Shown here: positions 17,886 through 26,795 of the stretch, piece by piece | How positions within the stretch are numbered: position 1 is the first letter of the stretch | Layout of the letters: every line of letters starts with the position of its first letter | DNA from: an uncultured Sanguibacteroides sp. | GTDB lineage: Bacteria > Bacteroidota > Bacteroidia > Bacteroidales > Marinifilaceae | NCBI RefSeq assembly: GCF_900543425.1 | Contig: NZ_UQRQ01000005.1 | Span: 115,588 to 179,587 of the forward strand | Direction of reading: 5' to 3' | DNA length: 64,000 nt | Translations under genes and position numbers: made by a program | Notes under the pieces: model-generated | The model's database searches: none | What the model saw: only the letters and a program-made list of their open reading frames with translations | What the model was told of the DNA's origin: nothing

Positions 17886-19610
17886 ATGAAAAAAAGATGG
17901 GTAGTCAATACCCCACCAAAGTGGGAAAAAATAGAAACTTTATCAAAACAACTTAACTGCAGTCATGTCATTGCAAACCTCTTAATACAAAGAGGGGTAG
18001 AAACTGCAGAGGAGGCCCACTCTTTCTTCAATCCCACTTTAAATATGTTACACGACCCCTTCCTGATGAAAGATATGGATAAAGCGGTTATCCGACTTGA
18101 AAAAGCCATTCAAACGGAAGAGAAAATTATGATCTACGGAGATTATGACGTGGATGGAACGACAGCCGTAGCTTTACTGTATAAATACCTTAAAAACAAA
18201 TGCGAGAAACCGGAATATTACATACCGGATCGGTATACGGAAGGTTACGGGGTCTCCATTCGGGCCATCGACTACGCCGCCCAACACGGAATTTCGCTCA
18301 TGATTGTCACCGATTGTGGGGTAAAAGCCGTAGAAAAAGTCCGATATGCTCAAACCAAAGGGGTGGATGTAATCATTTGTGATCACCACACACCCGGGGA
18401 GCAATTACCGGAAGCCGTTGCGGTACTGGATCCGCAACGAAGCGATTGCAACTACCCCTATCGTTGGCTCAGCGGTTGTGGTGTAAGTTTTAAATTGGCC
18501 CAAGCTTATAGCCTAAAACACAATCTTCCGATGTCGGAACTTTACAACTTACTGGATCTGATATGTGTCAGCATTGCCAGTGATATTGTTCCTATCACGG
18601 GTGAAAATCGAATCTTGGCCCACTACGGTCTACAGCAACTTAACGAGCGTCCCAGTTTGGGGCTCAACACCATATTAAAATTTTCCGGCATCAACAAGCC
18701 GCTAACGATCAACGATATCGTTTTCCGCATCGGCCCCAGGATCAATGCCGCCGGACGGGTCGAATCAGGCAACAAATCGGTTGAACTACTCATTGCCGAC
18801 GATGCCAAAAAGGCGATGGAGGTTGCCGAAAGCATCAACAATTTTAACGACCAACGTAAAAAGCTGGATCACAATATCACGGAGGAAGCCTTGGAATACA
18901 TAGGCCAAGCCCAATACGATCAATCCCAGAAAGCAACAGTTTTGTATAACCCCAACTGGCATAAAGGAGTTATCGGAATTGTAGCTTCCCGTTTAACGGA
19001 ATACTACTACAGGCCGACCGTCATTCTGACCGAATCCAACGGTTTGGCGACAGGTTCTGCGCGTTCGGTAGAAGGATTTGACCTCTATTATGCCATTTCT
19101 CAATGCAGCGAATATTTAGAAAACTACGGGGGACATAAATACGCTGCCGGGTTAACATTAAAACTCGAAAATATAGAGCCCTTCCGTAAAAGATTCCAAC
19201 AAATCGTAAGCGAAACGATTACCGACGAAATGCTAATCCCGCAAATCAATATCGACGCTAAAATAAAATTGGGAGATATTACCCCCGAACTTTACAATAT
19301 GATTCAAAAATTCGCCCCCTTCGGGCCGAATAACAACATCCCCGTTTTCATGACGGAAAATGTAACCAATTTTATCGGATCGAAGCAGGTCGGACGTAAT
19401 AACGAACACCTCAAATTAGTGGTAGTGGACGATACTCGTATCTGTAACGACCGGAGCGGCATTGCCTTCAGCATGGGAGATTATTTCAATCGTATCAGTA
19501 AAGGTGAGTACTTCGATATCTGTTATACCTTGCAGGAAAATGTTTTCATGGGAAAAATCGATATACAGATGATGGTTCGAGATATTAAATTCAAAGAAGA
19601 CAATAGATAA
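17886..19610 (+). CDS. recJ: Single-stranded-DNA exonuclease RecJ
   Basis: A 574-residue DHH-family 5'-3' single-strand exonuclease in recombination and repair. Metal-binding motifs are DYDVDGTTA (near residue 85), TDCGVKAVE and ICDHHTPG. The DHHA1 domain includes RIGPRINAAGRVES and SARSVEGFDLY...YGGHKYAAG. An OB-like C-terminal domain follows (FGPNNNIPVFMTENV). Length is normal. The stop TAA is followed at once by the ATG of recR with no gap, so the two are translationally coupled. Confidence 0.95.
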   Translation: MKKRWVVNTPPKWEKIETLSKQLNCSHVIANLLIQRGVETAEEAHSFFNPTLNMLHDPFLMKDMDKAVIRLEKAIQTEEKIMIYGDYDVDGTTAVALLYKYLKNKCEKPEYYIPDRYTEGYGVSIRAIDYAAQHGISLMIVTDCGVKAVEKVRYAQTKGVDVIICDHHTPGEQLPEAVAVLDPQRSDCNYPYRWLSGCGVSFKLAQAYSLKHNLPMSELYNLLDLICVSIASDIVPITGENRILAHYGLQQLNERPSLGLNTILKFSGINKPLTINDIVFRIGPRINAAGRVESGNKSVELLIADDAKKAMEVAESINNFNDQRKKLDHNITEEALEYIGQAQYDQSQKATVLYNPNWHKGVIGIVASRLTEYYYRPTVILTESNGLATGSARSVEGFDLYYAISQCSEYLENYGGHKYAAGLTLKLENIEPFRKRFQQIVSETITDEMLIPQINIDAKIKLGDITPELYNMIQKFAPFGPNNNIPVFMTENVTNFIGSKQVGRNNEHLKLVVVDDTRICNDRSGIAFSMGDYFNRISKGEYFDICYTLQENVFMGKIDIQMMVRDIKFKEDNR

Positions 19611-20222
19611 ATGCAATCGCTCTCTTCCAAATTACTCGAAAAAGCGGTAGAGCAATTTGCCACACTACCGGGTATCGGACGCAAAACCGCCCTCCGGTTT
19701 GCCCTTCATATATTACACCAGAACAAGGAAGAGGTCGACCTATTCACGAACAGTATTTTACAGCTAAAAGAATCTATCCGGGAATGCAGGCAATGCCATA
19801 ATATCACGGATCAAGAAACATGCGAGATCTGTGCCGATCCGCAACGGGACAACAGCACGATCTGTGTCGTGGAAGACATTAAGGACCTGATGTCCATCGA
19901 AGCCACAGGACAATATCATGGCATTTACCATGTATTGGGAGGAATCATCTCACCCATGGACGGCATCGGGCCAGCCGATTTGCATATTGATACGCTGATC
20001 TCCCGGGTATCGGCCTCCCCGGTAAAAGAGATCATCTTTGCCTTACGAGCCACCATAGAAGGAGATACGACCGGTTACTATATCTACAAAAAACTCCCCC
20101 GCCGGGAAGAACTGATCATCAGCACCCTTGCCAAAGGTATTGCCGTGGGAAACGATCTCGAGTACACCGACGAACTCACCCTCGGCCGCTCCATCATCAA
20201 CCGGGTGGAATTCAAAATTTGA
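19611..20222 (+). CDS. recR: Recombination mediator RecR
   Basis: A 203-residue protein of the RecFOR pathway that loads RecA at single-strand gaps. The N-terminal helix-hairpin-helix has LPGIGRKTALRFALH. The zinc site is C-x2-C...C-x2-C in ECRQCHNITDQETCEICADP. The Toprim domain starts at ICVVEDIKDLMSIE and includes YHVLGGIISPMDGIGP. The start codon directly abuts the recJ stop. Confidence 0.95.
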   Translation: MQSLSSKLLEKAVEQFATLPGIGRKTALRFALHILHQNKEEVDLFTNSILQLKESIRECRQCHNITDQETCEICADPQRDNSTICVVEDIKDLMSIEATGQYHGIYHVLGGIISPMDGIGPADLHIDTLISRVSASPVKEIIFALRATIEGDTTGYYIYKKLPRREELIISTLAKGIAVGNDLEYTDELTLGRSIINRVEFKI

Positions 20223-20455
20223 ACCCGCCACCTCCATCCGTCTCAATATTCCATTATCAAATAATTAGTTGTTATTATCAATACACATTAATAAATACAA
20301 AACAACTAACTTTATTTTATATTATATTCTATTACAATAACAACTATCATGTTATTTAATTAAATTTGTAAAAATTGAGTTTGGTTAAAGAATAAAATTA
20401 AATCCTTTAATCGTAAACATAAATCGTCAAAACGATCACGACTAACCTGGATACC

Positions 20456-23400
20456 ATGAATTTAAATTACATTAAACTCGTTGCCCGTTACGAGAGAATT
20501 CTTCTCCGGAGAAATTTAATTTTCATAATCTTTACCCTGTTTATCACGGGGGGTATTCTGTGTTTTCATATTTATTTTCATAGCGATTGGAAAGTATCAC
20601 AACCCCGGGTTAATATCCCATCGGTCATCCCGTTCACGAACGCGTACCTTTTCAGTATTCTACAGGCCCTGGCCGTCATTTTTCTGGCCGGAGATTTTAT
20701 AAACCAGCATAAAAAGAAAAGCACGAACGACGTGTTTCTTACCCGTCCGGCAAGCGCCGGGGAATACGTGATCGGGAAAACCCTGGCGATAATTGAAATG
20801 ATTTTACTCATCGATTTACTCGTCATCATACTCGCGATGACGATTCATCTTTTCGCCAGTAATTTCTCCTTTGATTTTTCTCTCTACCTGTTTTACCTCC
20901 TTACCCTCACTCTCCCGGCAATACTGTTTATGACGGGATTATCCATGATGTTAAAAATTTTGATAAAAAACGTCTGGATTGCCTCTCTCGTCCTGTTTAT
21001 ATTCTGGGGCGCATCCATCTCTGTTCTACCTCCAGTCGGGCACGGGATTCTCGATTTCATCGCCTCCGAGATTCCCAATGTTTTCTCTTCCGTCACCGGA
21101 CACCCCGGAATCAACGTGTACCTTTTACAACGTTCTATCTTTATATTGCTTTCAGGGGTTTTGATTTCCGTGGCGATAACGAAACTCCCCCACTTCTCGG
21201 AGCATAAAGGACTTTCCAAAGGACCGGTCCGGGTGCTCCTGCTCTTCGCAGGAGGGGTATTGATCGCCGCGAGTATCTACAGCCTGCACTTCAAGCATAG
21301 CAAGGACAAAAGAACAGAGTACTCTCGTGTCTATCGCCAAGCCGCCCCCCTGCCAAAAATAAATACCGTCGAACACGAGATTATCTTCCAAAGAGAAAAA
21401 AACAGATACGAGGCCACCAGCCTGATGACTATCGTCAACCGGACACCCCGAAAAACAGACACACTATTGCTTTACCTAAACCCGGCATTAGAGGTGACGG
21501 AGTTGACTCTTAACGGGGAAAACATCCCCTTCCAGCGAAAAGAACAACTTATCCTGGTGGATGCCGCCATGGAACCACGAGATACCTCCCTAATCGTCAT
21601 AAACTATAAAGGTAAAATCGATCCCCTCGTTTGTTACCCGGATATTTCAAACGAGGAATTTTTCCGCACGGAGAAAATGGAATATTTTCTCTCTCTCGGA
21701 CGTCACTTTGCCTTTTTAGGAGATAAATTTACACTACTTACACCGGAATGCTTGTGGTATCCCACTACCATTCCCACTGTAAACTTCGACCAACCTTTCA
21801 ACAACCAACAGGATTTCACGTTATTCAAATTAAAAGTCATCTCTGCCCCGCAAAGAACCATAATATCGCAGGGTGAAATGACTTTATCGGGAGATACCGC
21901 GTGTTTCAACAACAAATACCCCCTGACAGGTATTATCCTTTCCGAGGGAGATATGACCCGGGACACGGTAAAAACCTCGATAACCCGTTGGGAATTCTAC
22001 AATAAAAAAGGACACTACCCGCTACGGGGAGCACTAAACGCATCCGATTCGGGTAGAATAAAGGGATGTGAAGGATTCATACATGTTTACTTAGAACAGT
22101 CAACTTGTCCTTTTCATAAACTGGCCTGTATAGAGACTCCTCGCTCCTTCTACTCTTTCCCTCGTTCATGGACACCCCTTTTGGACTATATACATCCGGA
22201 GATCATACTCATGCCGGAGCGGGAAGACAAAAAACCGATAGACTACCCAAAACTTCTCAAAATCTATGTAGAGAAATACAAACTACCTTTTACAATCGAA
22301 ATATTAGAATCAGATCAAATCACCAGAAACGGTACTCTCTTTTTTCCAAAAGGCGAAAAATTATTTCAATCTATCATGCAAAATCAAAATATATTCGTCA
22401 ATTCTTTGGAGTTTCCCGTCATGAACCGTGTTATTTCATGGTTAAACACCGGACTAAAACGAAGAACAACGCATCCTTCTCACGCTTTATTCCTAAAAAT
22501 AAAAAACGATATGGATGCTATAGAGTACCTAACGCACAAAAGTTTAAAAGAAGCTTTGGAAGATTCTGGAACACAAGAATTTTTACAAGATATTATCCGT
22601 CTAAAAAGTTATCAATTACAAGATCACATCCTTTTGCAAACTTCATGGCCCGATTTTAAAAATTTCTTAGACTATTTTTTTCATAAATATCAATTCAGGG
22701 AAGTATCTTTTGATCAATTTACCAGAGAATTAAATACAAATCTCGGAATAAACATTCTGCCACTCGTAGAAAAATGGTTCATCGAGCAGGGAGTTCCCAC
22801 TTTTTATATCAAAGACATAAAACCTGTTCAGGCACAAGTAAATCAGCAAGGCAAAATATATTTGAATTTCAAAATATGGAATCGAAGTCGAGTTGCCGGT
22901 GTCGTTTCTGTAGAAGAGAACCTGAGGAGGGGATTCAGGCATACACAAGGTCAATTGATTCATCCGAATGAATCAATTGAAATATATTATCTTTTGAAAG
23001 ATTCTATTCCCCCGGATAAAATGGAACGCATTTTAAGTTATTCTTTTTGCCTAAATACCAATTACTCCAGAAATCTGCCGGAAAATTTCGGAATAACAAG
23101 TTTTGGTGACATCGTTCCGGAAGTTAAACCATTGGATATACAAAACATCCGACCCGTAGACACCCTGACGTTTCTTGCCCCGACGAACGAGATCATCGTG
23201 GACGACACCGACCCGGGCTTCCGCATTATTCAAGACGAATTGCCTTTTTTCCAGAAACTAAGAAAACAACCGAAGAAATACAATTACATCCAATTTAATA
23301 TTCCCCATCGATGGACACGTGCCGTTGAAACCGGGGCCTACGGAGATATCATGCCCACTTGCTTTTGTAAAACCGAGGGAGGAAGGTCTAAAGTGGAGTG

Positions 23401-23743
23401 GAGTGCAGAAATAAAAAAAGGCGGCACCTATGAACTCTTTATATATTCTTATCAATTGGAAAATTGCAGTAACCTAAAACGTCCCCCGTACAACTACACG
23501 TTCCACCACGATGATAAAGAAGAACGAATTCTTTTTGATCCCACTACAGGCAAAAGTAAAGTTCATATCTATTACACCGACAAAAATGAGGAAGAGAAAA
23601 AAGTGGACTTCCCGTTCGGCTGGATTTCTTTAGGAGAATATGCTTTATCACCCGGCAAAATAAAATTAATCTTACACGATAAAGGATTATCTGCCGATCA
23701 GATTTTAGTGGTAGATGCGGTAAAATGGGTAAAAAGGGAGTAA
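20456..23743 (+). CDS. ABC-2-type membrane protein fused to M1-like and golvesin-like domains (copy 1)
   Basis: A giant 1095-residue protein. Residues 1-285 hold about seven membrane helices of ABC-2 permease type (RRNLIFIIFTLFITG, DVFLTRPASAGEYVIGKTLA, SLVLFIFWGASISVL). From about 300 to 520 there is a beta-rich part like the N-terminal domain of M1 peptidases (LLLYLNPALEVTELTLNG, GRHFAFLGDKFTLLTPECLWYP). A helical part to about 780 lacks any HEXXH, so no metallopeptidase activity is expected. The last 190 residues resemble a golvesin/xanthan-lyase C-terminal domain (IIVDDTDPGFRI, GWISLGEYALSPGKI, VVDAVKWVK). No ABC ATPase is adjacent. A paralogue lies at 38601-41951 and a relic at 42101-42239. 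Function unknown; the domain labels come from similarity judged by eye. Confidence 0.85.
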   Translation: MNLNYIKLVARYERILLRRNLIFIIFTLFITGGILCFHIYFHSDWKVSQPRVNIPSVIPFTNAYLFSILQALAVIFLAGDFINQHKKKSTNDVFLTRPASAGEYVIGKTLAIIEMILLIDLLVIILAMTIHLFASNFSFDFSLYLFYLLTLTLPAILFMTGLSMMLKILIKNVWIASLVLFIFWGASISVLPPVGHGILDFIASEIPNVFSSVTGHPGINVYLLQRSIFILLSGVLISVAITKLPHFSEHKGLSKGPVRVLLLFAGGVLIAASIYSLHFKHSKDKRTEYSRVYRQAAPLPKINTVEHEIIFQREKNRYEATSLMTIVNRTPRKTDTLLLYLNPALEVTELTLNGENIPFQRKEQLILVDAAMEPRDTSLIVINYKGKIDPLVCYPDISNEEFFRTEKMEYFLSLGRHFAFLGDKFTLLTPECLWYPTTIPTVNFDQPFNNQQDFTLFKLKVISAPQRTIISQGEMTLSGDTACFNNKYPLTGIILSEGDMTRDTVKTSITRWEFYNKKGHYPLRGALNASDSGRIKGCEGFIHVYLEQSTCPFHKLACIETPRSFYSFPRSWTPLLDYIHPEIILMPEREDKKPIDYPKLLKIYVEKYKLPFTIEILESDQITRNGTLFFPKGEKLFQSIMQNQNIFVNSLEFPVMNRVISWLNTGLKRRTTHPSHALFLKIKNDMDAIEYLTHKSLKEALEDSGTQEFLQDIIRLKSYQLQDHILLQTSWPDFKNFLDYFFHKYQFREVSFDQFTRELNTNLGINILPLVEKWFIEQGVPTFYIKDIKPVQAQVNQQGKIYLNFKIWNRSRVAGVVSVEENLRRGFRHTQGQLIHPNESIEIYYLLKDSIPPDKMERILSYSFCLNTNYSRNLPENFGITSFGDIVPEVKPLDIQNIRPVDTLTFLAPTNEIIVDDTDPGFRIIQDELPFFQKLRKQPKKYNYIQFNIPHRWTRAVETGAYGDIMPTCFCKTEGGRSKVEWSAEIKKGGTYELFIYSYQLENCSNLKRPPYNYTFHHDDKEERILFDPTTGKSKVHIYYTDKNEEEKKVDFPFGWISLGEYALSPGKIKLILHDKGLSADQILVVDAVKWVKRE
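22951..22980. repeat. Perfect 13-bp hairpin inside a coding region
   Basis: The arms 22951-22963 (TCAATTGATTCAT) and 22968-22980 are perfectly complementary with a 4-base loop. The hairpin lies in the coding region of the giant ABC-2 protein, copy 1, in codons for LIHPNESIE. Confidence 0.75.
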
Positions 23744-23802
23744 CTCCCTACATACCGATATAAGTCAATCCACATAAAACGAACAAGAGGGATAATACAC
23801 TA

Positions 23803-24264
23803 CTACATATCGAAAGCAAAAGGCAACAACTGACTGGCCTTCACCCTAATAGTCGTTTCCCGTCCTATTAAAATCACGTCAAAATCAGACTTGTATCGTT
23901 TGATCACCTCGGAGATCACCTGTCGGCAGGCTCCGCAGGGAGTTATAAATTCTTCCAGAGGAATCCCTTTATTACGAGCCGCAACAGCCATAGCCTTCAC
24001 TCCCACCTCGGGATAGGTAGAACAAGCATAGAACAAAGCCGTGCGCTCCGCACAGGTTCCGGAAGGGAAAGCCACATTTTCCTGATTCGAGCCGCATACG
24101 ATCTCTCCGTTATTTAGTAAAACAGCCGCTCCTACCGCAAAATCAGAATATCGACAATAGGCATTACGTGTGATCTCAGATGCCGCACGACACAACTCCT
24201 TATACTCTCCCGGGCAAGATTCTTTATATACCTCGTACTCTATCTTTAATTCTGCTTTTTCCAT
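23803..24264 (-). CDS. cdd: Cytidine deaminase
   Basis: A 153-residue cytosolic zinc enzyme deaminating cytidine and deoxycytidine to uridine forms (pyrimidine salvage). The start is the ATG at 24264 (MEKAELKIEYEVY); the reading frame stays open upstream but is non-coding there. Zn and catalytic motifs are TCAERTALF (Cys, catalytic Glu) and TPCGACRQV (two Cys). The substrate loop is FAVGAAVLLNNGEI. This is the homotetrameric short-type CDA. It is divergent from the glucosaminidase gene with only 48 bases between. Confidence 0.94.
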   Translation of the reverse strand: MEKAELKIEYEVYKESCPGEYKELCRAASEITRNAYCRYSDFAVGAAVLLNNGEIVCGSNQENVAFPSGTCAERTALFYACSTYPEVGVKAMAVAARNKGIPLEEFITPCGACRQVISEVIKRYKSDFDVILIGRETTIRVKASQLLPFAFDM

Positions 24265-24312
24265 TCTGTTTTTTTTATTATTTTTACCGCCTAATATAAA
24301 ACAATATATCCG

Positions 24313-25233
24313 ATGATGAACAAATTTTACGTTTTTTTCTTTTTTTGTTTGGTTTGTTCCCAACTGGAGGCAGCCACCCCGGATAGTCGAAAACACTATA
24401 TCAAAAAATACAAAGACCTCGCTATTCAGGAAATGGATCGCACCGGTATCCCTGCCAGCATCAAATTAGCACAAGGAATATTGGAATCGGGTTGTGGTAG
24501 ATCCGAATTATCTATCAACGCCAACAATCACTTTGGCATTAAGTGCCATGACTGGAACGGGCCCAGTTTTAAAAAAGACGACGACCGGAGAAACGAATGC
24601 TTTCGCAAATATAAAAATCCAGAACAATCATGGGTGGACCACAGTAACTTTCTGACTTCACGCTCAAGATACTCCTTTCTTTTTGAGCTTCCCAGAACAG
24701 ACTATAAAGGATGGGCAAAAGGATTAAAAAAAGCAGGATACGCAACGGCTCCGGATTACGCTCAAAAGCTGATCCGAATCATCGAGGAAGAAAAACTATT
24801 CGTTTACGATCGTCCCGGGAAGCGGGTTAAACCGATCCCTTACGAAGTTAACTACACGTTGAATAGTGGGCCAGACTACCAACGACGTGTCGTTTATATC
24901 AACAACAGACCCTGTATCAAAATCAAGGAAGGCGACACGTTTGAAGCCATTGCCCGATATTTCGGACTCCCGTTAAAGCAATTGTTAGCTTACAACGACA
25001 AGAAGGAGACTTCTATCCGAACGGGTATGCACGTATTCTTAAAAAACAAGAGAAATAAAGCGCCTAAAGGCTATACCTTCTATAAAGTCAAAAAAGGAGA
25101 TACCATGTATATGATCTCTCAAATATACGGCATCAAACTGACTCGATTACTCCGGTATAATTTTATGGAAAACGGCGATCAACCTCAAATCGGCGAAATG
25201 ATCTCTTTAAGAGGTTATTCTCAACTTTATTAA
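24313..25233 (+). CDS. Secreted N-acetylglucosaminidase with two LysM domains
   Basis: A 306-residue exported murein hydrolase. A signal peptide (KFYVFFFFCLVCSQLEAA) is cut near residue 21. The glucosaminidase (FlgJ/LytG-type) domain covers about 30-165, with LAQGILESGCGRSELSINANNHFGIKC holding the catalytic Glu and YKNPEQSWVDHSNFL. Two LysM repeats follow (INNRPCIKIKEGDTFEAIARYF..., about 198-240, and FYKVKKGDTMYMISQIYG..., about 257-302). These bind peptidoglycan. A DUF4199 gene starts 7 bases after the stop and a glycosyltransferase follows, so the three form one operon. Confidence 0.93.
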   Translation: MMNKFYVFFFFCLVCSQLEAATPDSRKHYIKKYKDLAIQEMDRTGIPASIKLAQGILESGCGRSELSINANNHFGIKCHDWNGPSFKKDDDRRNECFRKYKNPEQSWVDHSNFLTSRSRYSFLFELPRTDYKGWAKGLKKAGYATAPDYAQKLIRIIEEEKLFVYDRPGKRVKPIPYEVNYTLNSGPDYQRRVVYINNRPCIKIKEGDTFEAIARYFGLPLKQLLAYNDKKETSIRTGMHVFLKNKRNKAPKGYTFYKVKKGDTMYMISQIYGIKLTRLLRYNFMENGDQPQIGEMISLRGYSQLY

Positions 25234-25240
25234 TATTATA

Positions 25241-25762
25241 ATGAAAAAAACAACAAGTGATTTTTTACAATACAATAGTATTTTCGGCCTATTTGTCGGC
25301 GGAAGTTATATTATAACTTCTCTGCTTTTCATCTGGGGCGGAAAAAATATTGCCTTGAACCCCCAACTAAACAACATCATTTTGATGTTAACGATTGCCG
25401 GCATTTTTTTGGGGGTAAAAAAATTCCGGGACGACCACTTGGAAGGGATCATCTCTTACGGGAAATCGTTTACGACCGGGATATACATCCTGAGCATCGC
25501 TTCTTTGCTTTATGCCTTCTATATTTTTATTCTTTACGCAAGCGATCCCGGCCAGATGATGCAATTTAAAAAAGTAATGCTTTCGACCCTAAAACAGATA
25601 TACGGCAATACTCCTTTTTACGAAACGTTTGAAAAAAGCGTTCAATCTTTTTTGTATCCTGCCAGTATTGCTGTCGGAGAGTTTCTAAATAAACTATTTT
25701 TCGGTACTATCCTTACCCTGTTTTTAGCCGGAATCTTACGAAAACGCATTTCCCCATTTTAA
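25241..25762 (+). CDS. DUF4199 family membrane protein
   Basis: A 173-residue membrane protein with four hydrophobic segments (about 13-33, 40-58, 75-100, 145-165). It matches the Bacteroidetes-specific DUF4199 pattern: GVKKFRDDHLEGIISYGKSF in the middle loop and a final GTILTLFLAGIL helix. Function is unknown. In Bacteroidetes DUF4199 is regularly paired with a dolichol-phosphate-mannose-synthase-like GT2 gene, as here 17 bases downstream, so it may help that enzyme at the membrane (inference). Confidence 0.88.
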   Translation: MKKTTSDFLQYNSIFGLFVGGSYIITSLLFIWGGKNIALNPQLNNIILMLTIAGIFLGVKKFRDDHLEGIISYGKSFTTGIYILSIASLLYAFYIFILYASDPGQMMQFKKVMLSTLKQIYGNTPFYETFEKSVQSFLYPASIAVGEFLNKLFFGTILTLFLAGILRKRISPF

Positions 25763-25779
25763 ATCTTAATACAATAACC

Positions 25780-26727
25780 ATGGATTTATCTGTTGTCATT
25801 CCCTTATATAACGAAGAAGAATCATTGCCCGAACTTACGACATGGATTAACCGGATTATGGAAGAGAACCATTTTAGCTACGAAATCATTTTAGTAGACG
25901 ATGGCAGTAATGACGGTTCATGGAAGGTGATTGAAGAGTTATCCCGAAAAGATTCCCGTATACATGGAATAAAATTCAGAAGGAATTACGGAAAATCCGC
26001 CGCCTTGCATTGTGGTTTCGAAGATGCCCGGGGAGACGTGGTCATTACCATGGATGCCGATCTTCAGGATAGTCCGGATGAAATTCCCGAACTCTATCGC
26101 ATGATCACAGAAGAAGATTTCGATTTGGTCTCCGGTTGGAAAAAGAAAAGATACGATCCGATCACGAAAACCATACCGACAAAGCTATACAATGCAACAG
26201 CCCGGAAATTTTCAGGAATATATCTACATGACTTTAATTGCGGATTAAAAGCATACAAGAATAATGTGGTAAAAAACATAGAGGTATACGGTGAGATGCA
26301 CCGTTATATCCCTATTTTAGCGAAACAAGCCGGTTTTACCCGTATCGGAGAGAAAGTCGTCCACCACCAGGCGCGAAAATACGGAGTCACCAAATTCGGA
26401 CTCAATCGCTTTATCAACGGTTTTCTGGATTTATTATCCGTCACCTTTATCACCCGATTTGCCAAAAAGCCAATGCACCTTTTCGGTGCATTAGGAACAG
26501 TTTTGTTTATTATCGGTTTTTTTGCGGCCGGATGGTTGGGTGTAGAGAAGTTAATAGCATTAAGCAGAGATATAAAAGCTCCCCTAATTGCCAACAATCC
26601 GTATTTTTATATTGCGCTAACCTGTATGATTCTCGGAACCCAGCTGTTTTTAGCCGGATTTTTAGCAGAATTGATCTCCAGAAGTGCCAATGACAGAAAT
26701 GTATACAGAATAGAGAAAAAAATATAA
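25780..26727 (+). CDS. Family 2 glycosyltransferase (DPM1/GtrB-like)
   Basis: A 315-residue membrane-bound GT-A glycosyltransferase. The catalytic domain (1-230) starts with SVVIPLYNEEESLPEL, has VDDGSNDGSW, the DXD-like metal motif in MDADLQDSPDE, and HHQARKYGVTKFG. Two C-terminal helices (about 235-260 and 273-300) anchor it. Relatives transfer glucose or mannose to undecaprenyl or dolichyl phosphate. The exact sugar is unknown. It ends an operon with the glucosaminidase and DUF4199 genes. Confidence 0.9.
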   Translation: MDLSVVIPLYNEEESLPELTTWINRIMEENHFSYEIILVDDGSNDGSWKVIEELSRKDSRIHGIKFRRNYGKSAALHCGFEDARGDVVITMDADLQDSPDEIPELYRMITEEDFDLVSGWKKKRYDPITKTIPTKLYNATARKFSGIYLHDFNCGLKAYKNNVVKNIEVYGEMHRYIPILAKQAGFTRIGEKVVHHQARKYGVTKFGLNRFINGFLDLLSVTFITRFAKKPMHLFGALGTVLFIIGFFAAGWLGVEKLIALSRDIKAPLIANNPYFYIALTCMILGTQLFLAGFLAELISRSANDRNVYRIEKKI

Positions 26728-26747
26728 AGAAATTCCAAATTTTATCC

Positions 26748-26755
26748 TACTTTTG
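26748..26755 (+). promoter_or_regulatory. -7 box upstream of the MFS gene
   Basis: TACTTTTG matches TAnnTTTG and lies 40 bases before the start codon. No clear -33 box is seen. Confidence 0.35.
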
Positions 26756-26795
26756 AACGGTGTATGTGCAAATTTTAATTTATAAATAAAATATC

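Noticed and set aside
22168..22659. A 163-codon open frame in another frame of the giant ABC-2 gene, copy 1.
   Set aside because: The composition is that of an out-of-frame reading (many Lys, Arg, Ser, His); the main frame carries the paralogue match.
20456..23743. Active M1 aminopeptidase in the giant ABC-2 protein.
   Set aside because: No HEXXH-E zinc site is present in either copy; the only HE pair (EHEIIF) is in the beta-domain and has the wrong pattern.
23736..23748. A small hairpin (GGGAG/CTCCC) across the stop codon of the giant ABC-2 gene, copy 1, as a terminator.
   Set aside because: It has only a 5-bp stem, a 3-base loop and no T-run after it.
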